Source: Bacteroidetes bacterium QH_10_64_37
Lineage (GTDB): Bacteria; Bacteroidota; Rhodothermia; Rhodothermales; Salinibacteraceae
NCBI GenBank assembly: GCA_003023105.1
Contig: PXSZ01000007.1
Coordinates: forward strand, 1-10,012
Direction: 5' to 3'
Length of the DNA stretch: 10,012 nucleotides
Below, one piece after another: positions 8,053 to 10,012 of this stretch. Made by a program: the position numbers and the translations under genes. Each line of letters starts with the position of its first letter. Positions within the stretch are counted from its first letter, which is position 1. Under the pieces are notes generated by a model. The model was not told the DNA's origin. It saw nothing but the letters and a program-made list of their open reading frames with translations, and searched no databases.

Positions 8053-8165
8053 ATCGACCTGATCGGTCTGAATAGATGATTTCCTGAAGTCCTCGGTGCG
8101 GCAATCCTGCACATCGGTTCACCGCAGATGGTAGAACTCCCGAGTTGAACACCAGAAATACGGGT

Positions 8166-8218
8166 CCCACGCCTACACGCCCACACTTCCCCACCTATAC
8201 CCCTCCACACCTCTCACC
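8166..8218 (+). promoter_or_regulatory. C-rich, G-free leader in front of aspS
   Basis: The 41 bases 8180-8220, which reach into the ATG, contain no G on the plus strand, so no Shine-Dalgarno is possible. The tract can be cut into approximate heptads (CCCACGC, CTACACG, CCCACAC and so on). A low-structure leader of this kind fits start selection by accessibility. I found no convincing -35/-10 pair for aspS in 7853-8165; apart from the REP-like hairpin I see no other feature there. Confidence 0.4.
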
Positions 8219-10012
8219 ATGAACGCCCCCGCCCGCGCCGACCTCATCTCGGAGGACACGCACCCTGCCCGCACGCACACCTGCGGCGAGCTCCGGGCCG
8301 ACCACGACGGCGACGCGGTGGTGCTCAAAGGATGGGTCGACACGCGACGCGACCACGGCGGGCTCGTGTTCGTGGACCTGCGCGACCGCTACGGCCTCAC
8401 ACAGGTCGTCTTTTCGCCGCAGGACAACCAGACGGCCTACGAGATCGCCGGACAGCTGCGCCGGGAGGACGTGATTAGCGTGCGCGGCACGGTTCGCCCC
8501 CGGGGTGAGGAGGCTGTGAACCCGGATCTCCCCACCGGCACCATTGAGGTGAGCGCCGACGACCTCGCGGTGCTGAATACGTCCGAGACGCCGCCCTTCG
8601 TGGTGAGCGCCCACGAGGAGCGGCAGACGGAGACCGGCGAGGAGCTGCGCCTGGAGCACCGCTACCTGGCCCTTCGCCGCCCGGCCCTCCAGGACAACCT
8701 TCTCCTGCGTCACCGGCTCTACCAAACGACGCACCGCTACTTCGACGATCACGACTTCCTGGAGGTGGAGACGCCGGTGCTCATGAAGTCGACGCCGGAG
8801 GGGGCACGCGACTTCCTCGTCCCCAGCCGCCTGCACCCCGGTCGCTTCTACGCGCTGCCGCAGTCGCCGCAGACGTACAAGCAGCTGCTCATGGTGGGCG
8901 GACTCGACCGCTACGTCCAGATCGTAAAGTGCTTCCGCGACGAGGACCTGCGCGCCGACCGCCAGCCCGAGTTTACGCAGATCGACGTGGAGATGACGTT
9001 CGCCACCGAGGAACAGGTCTACGACTTGACCGAAGGGCTCATGGCGGCCCTCTGGGCGGACCTGGAGAACACGACGCTGGAGACGCCCTTCCCCCGCATG
9101 ACCTACGACGAGGCCCTCCGCACCTACGGCACCGACAAGCCGGACACCCGGTTCGACCTGAAGCTGCACGACGTGAGCGAGTGCTTCGTGGGCAGCGGCT
9201 TTCGCGTCTTCGAGTCGATCGTGGACGATGGGGGCCGCATCGTGGCCCTCCGGGTGCCGGGCGAGGGCGACCGCGGCCGCGCGGCGATGGACCGCCTCGA
9301 GGACTACGTGACCGACGAGATCGGCGCTGCAGGACTCATTTACTTCCAGCTGCCCTCCGACGGCTCCGAAATCGAGCAGAACCTGAGCACCGACGCCCTC
9401 CCCCACGAGTACGGTCGGCAGGCCGCCGAGCAGGTGGGCGCCGAAACGGGCGACCTGATTCTTACCCTCGCCGGCGATCCGCCCACCGTCTACGAACAGG
9501 CCGGGGCCCTCCGTCTTCACATGGGCGAGACGCTCGGCCTGCGCCCCCCCGCCGACGAGGGCGCGGACGCGTTCCTGTGGGTCACTGACTTCCCGCTCAT
9601 GGAGTACGACGACGAGGCCGGGCGGCCCGTCTCTATGCACCATCCCTTCACCGCCCCGCACCCCGACGATGTCGACCTTCTCGACAAGGACCCAACGGAG
9701 GTGCAGGCGCGGGCCTACGACCTCGTCCTTAACGGCAACGAGATTGGCGGCGGCTCCATCCGCATCCACAACCGCGAGACGCAGATGAAGGTGTTCGACG
9801 TGCTCGGGATCGACGAGGAGGAAGCGCAGGACCGGTTCGGCTTCCTGCTCGACGCCCTCCGCTACGGCGCGCCGCCGCACGGCGGCATCGCCCTGGGGCT
9901 CGACCGCCTCGTGATGCTCCTGGCCGGGGCCGACTCGCTGCGCGACGTGATCGCCTTCCCCAAGACGCAGAGCGGCAAGGAACCGATGGTGCAGTCGCCC
10001 GACTGGGTGGAC
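8219..10012 (+). CDS. aspS: Aspartyl-tRNA synthetase (bacterial type), C-terminus beyond the right edge
   Basis: The enzyme charges tRNA-Asp (and tRNA-Asn too in non-discriminating forms) with aspartate in the cytoplasm. The window holds 598 codons without a stop. An N-terminal OB-fold anticodon domain lies at about 20-130 ([20 protein letters not shown]). Class II motif 1 lies around [20 protein letters not shown] (180-199). The flipping loop is QSPQTYKQ (215-222). Motif 2 is [18 protein letters not shown] (239-256, with Arg240). A bacterial-type GAD insertion lies at about 300-430. Motif 3 is [10 protein letters not shown] (555-564, Arg563). The C-terminal [16 protein letters not shown] suggests only about 20-25 residues are missing. 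The N-terminus is about 16 residues longer than the E. coli enzyme, and the protein is rich in Asp/Glu, as in salt-in halophiles. His46 in RRDHGG is the residue type associated with non-discriminating AspRS. The ATG at 8219 is the first that includes the whole OB-fold. Confidence 0.96.
   Translation, partial: MNAPARADLISEDTHPARTHTCGELRADHDGDAVVLKGWVDTRRDHGGLVFVDLRDRYGLTQVVFSPQDNQTAYEIAGQLRREDVISVRGTVRPRGEEAVNPDLPTGTIEVSADDLAVLNTSETPPFVVSAHEERQTETGEELRLEHRYLALRRPALQDNLLLRHRLYQTTHRYFDDHDFLEVETPVLMKSTPEGARDFLVPSRLHPGRFYALPQSPQTYKQLLMVGGLDRYVQIVKCFRDEDLRADRQPEFTQIDVEMTFATEEQVYDLTEGLMAALWADLENTTLETPFPRMTYDEALRTYGTDKPDTRFDLKLHDVSECFVGSGFRVFESIVDDGGRIVALRVPGEGDRGRAAMDRLEDYVTDEIGAAGLIYFQLPSDGSEIEQNLSTDALPHEYGRQAAEQVGAETGDLILTLAGDPPTVYEQAGALRLHMGETLGLRPPADEGADAFLWVTDFPLMEYDDEAGRPVSMHHPFTAPHPDDVDLLDKDPTEVQARAYDLVLNGNEIGGGSIRIHNRETQMKVFDVLGIDEEEAQDRFGFLLDALRYGAPPHGGIALGLDRLVMLLAGADSLRDVIAFPKTQSGKEPMVQSPDWVD

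Noticed and set aside
8195..9880. Long minus-strand open frame (561 codons) opposite aspS
   Set aside because: It is exactly antisense to a fully conserved aspS, its product is a repetitive Val/Leu/His/Arg/Glu sequence typical of the shadow of a GC-rich acidic gene, and it has no recognisable domain.

Overview
The window reads as chromosomal DNA of a moderately to highly halophilic member of the Bacteroidota/Rhodothermota, most like Salinibacter. This rests on a SusC/RagA-type outer-membrane transporter, high GC with strongly GC-biased third positions, acidic proteins (the aspartyl-tRNA synthetase is packed with Asp and Glu, as in 'salt-in' organisms), and start codons that mostly lack a Shine-Dalgarno sequence. 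The assignment is inference; no ribosomal RNA or other definitive marker is present.

Layout, left to right. Positions 1-2555 (minus strand) hold most of a SusC-family TonB-linked transporter. It enters from the left edge and is broken by one frameshift between 1206 and 1309. Positions 2556-3205 are a 650-base divergent intergenic region with an AT-rich block, several dyads, a probable decayed transposase fragment (2835-2969, minus) and a LacI-type operator candidate at 3174-3189. Positions 3206-4957 (plus) encode an SGLT-like sodium/solute symporter that keeps the hexose-site residues known from human SGLT1. A convergent intergenic region (4958-5227) with terminator-like hairpins separates it from dut (dUTPase, 5228-5680, minus). 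A 146-base spacer bounded by two inverted arrays of heptanucleotide repeats separates dut from a POT/PTR2 peptide transporter (5827-7740, minus). The transporter has a good sigma70-type promoter at 7824-7852. Positions 7853-8218 are a divergent intergenic region with a REP-like hairpin and a G-free leader. aspS (8219 to beyond 10012, plus) runs off the right edge.

How the genes may work together. The SusC-like protein would bring oligosaccharides or other large substrates through the outer membrane, and the divergent SGLT-like carrier would bring a released sugar through the inner membrane with sodium. TTAAACGA motifs on both promoter sides suggest, but do not prove, a shared sugar-responsive regulator. 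The peptide transporter and dut could be co-transcribed. dut and aspS are housekeeping genes. I see no clearly new multi-gene system. The items most worth a second look are the SusC frameshift, the transposase relic, the inverted heptad arrays, the REP-like hairpin, and the AspRS specificity residue.
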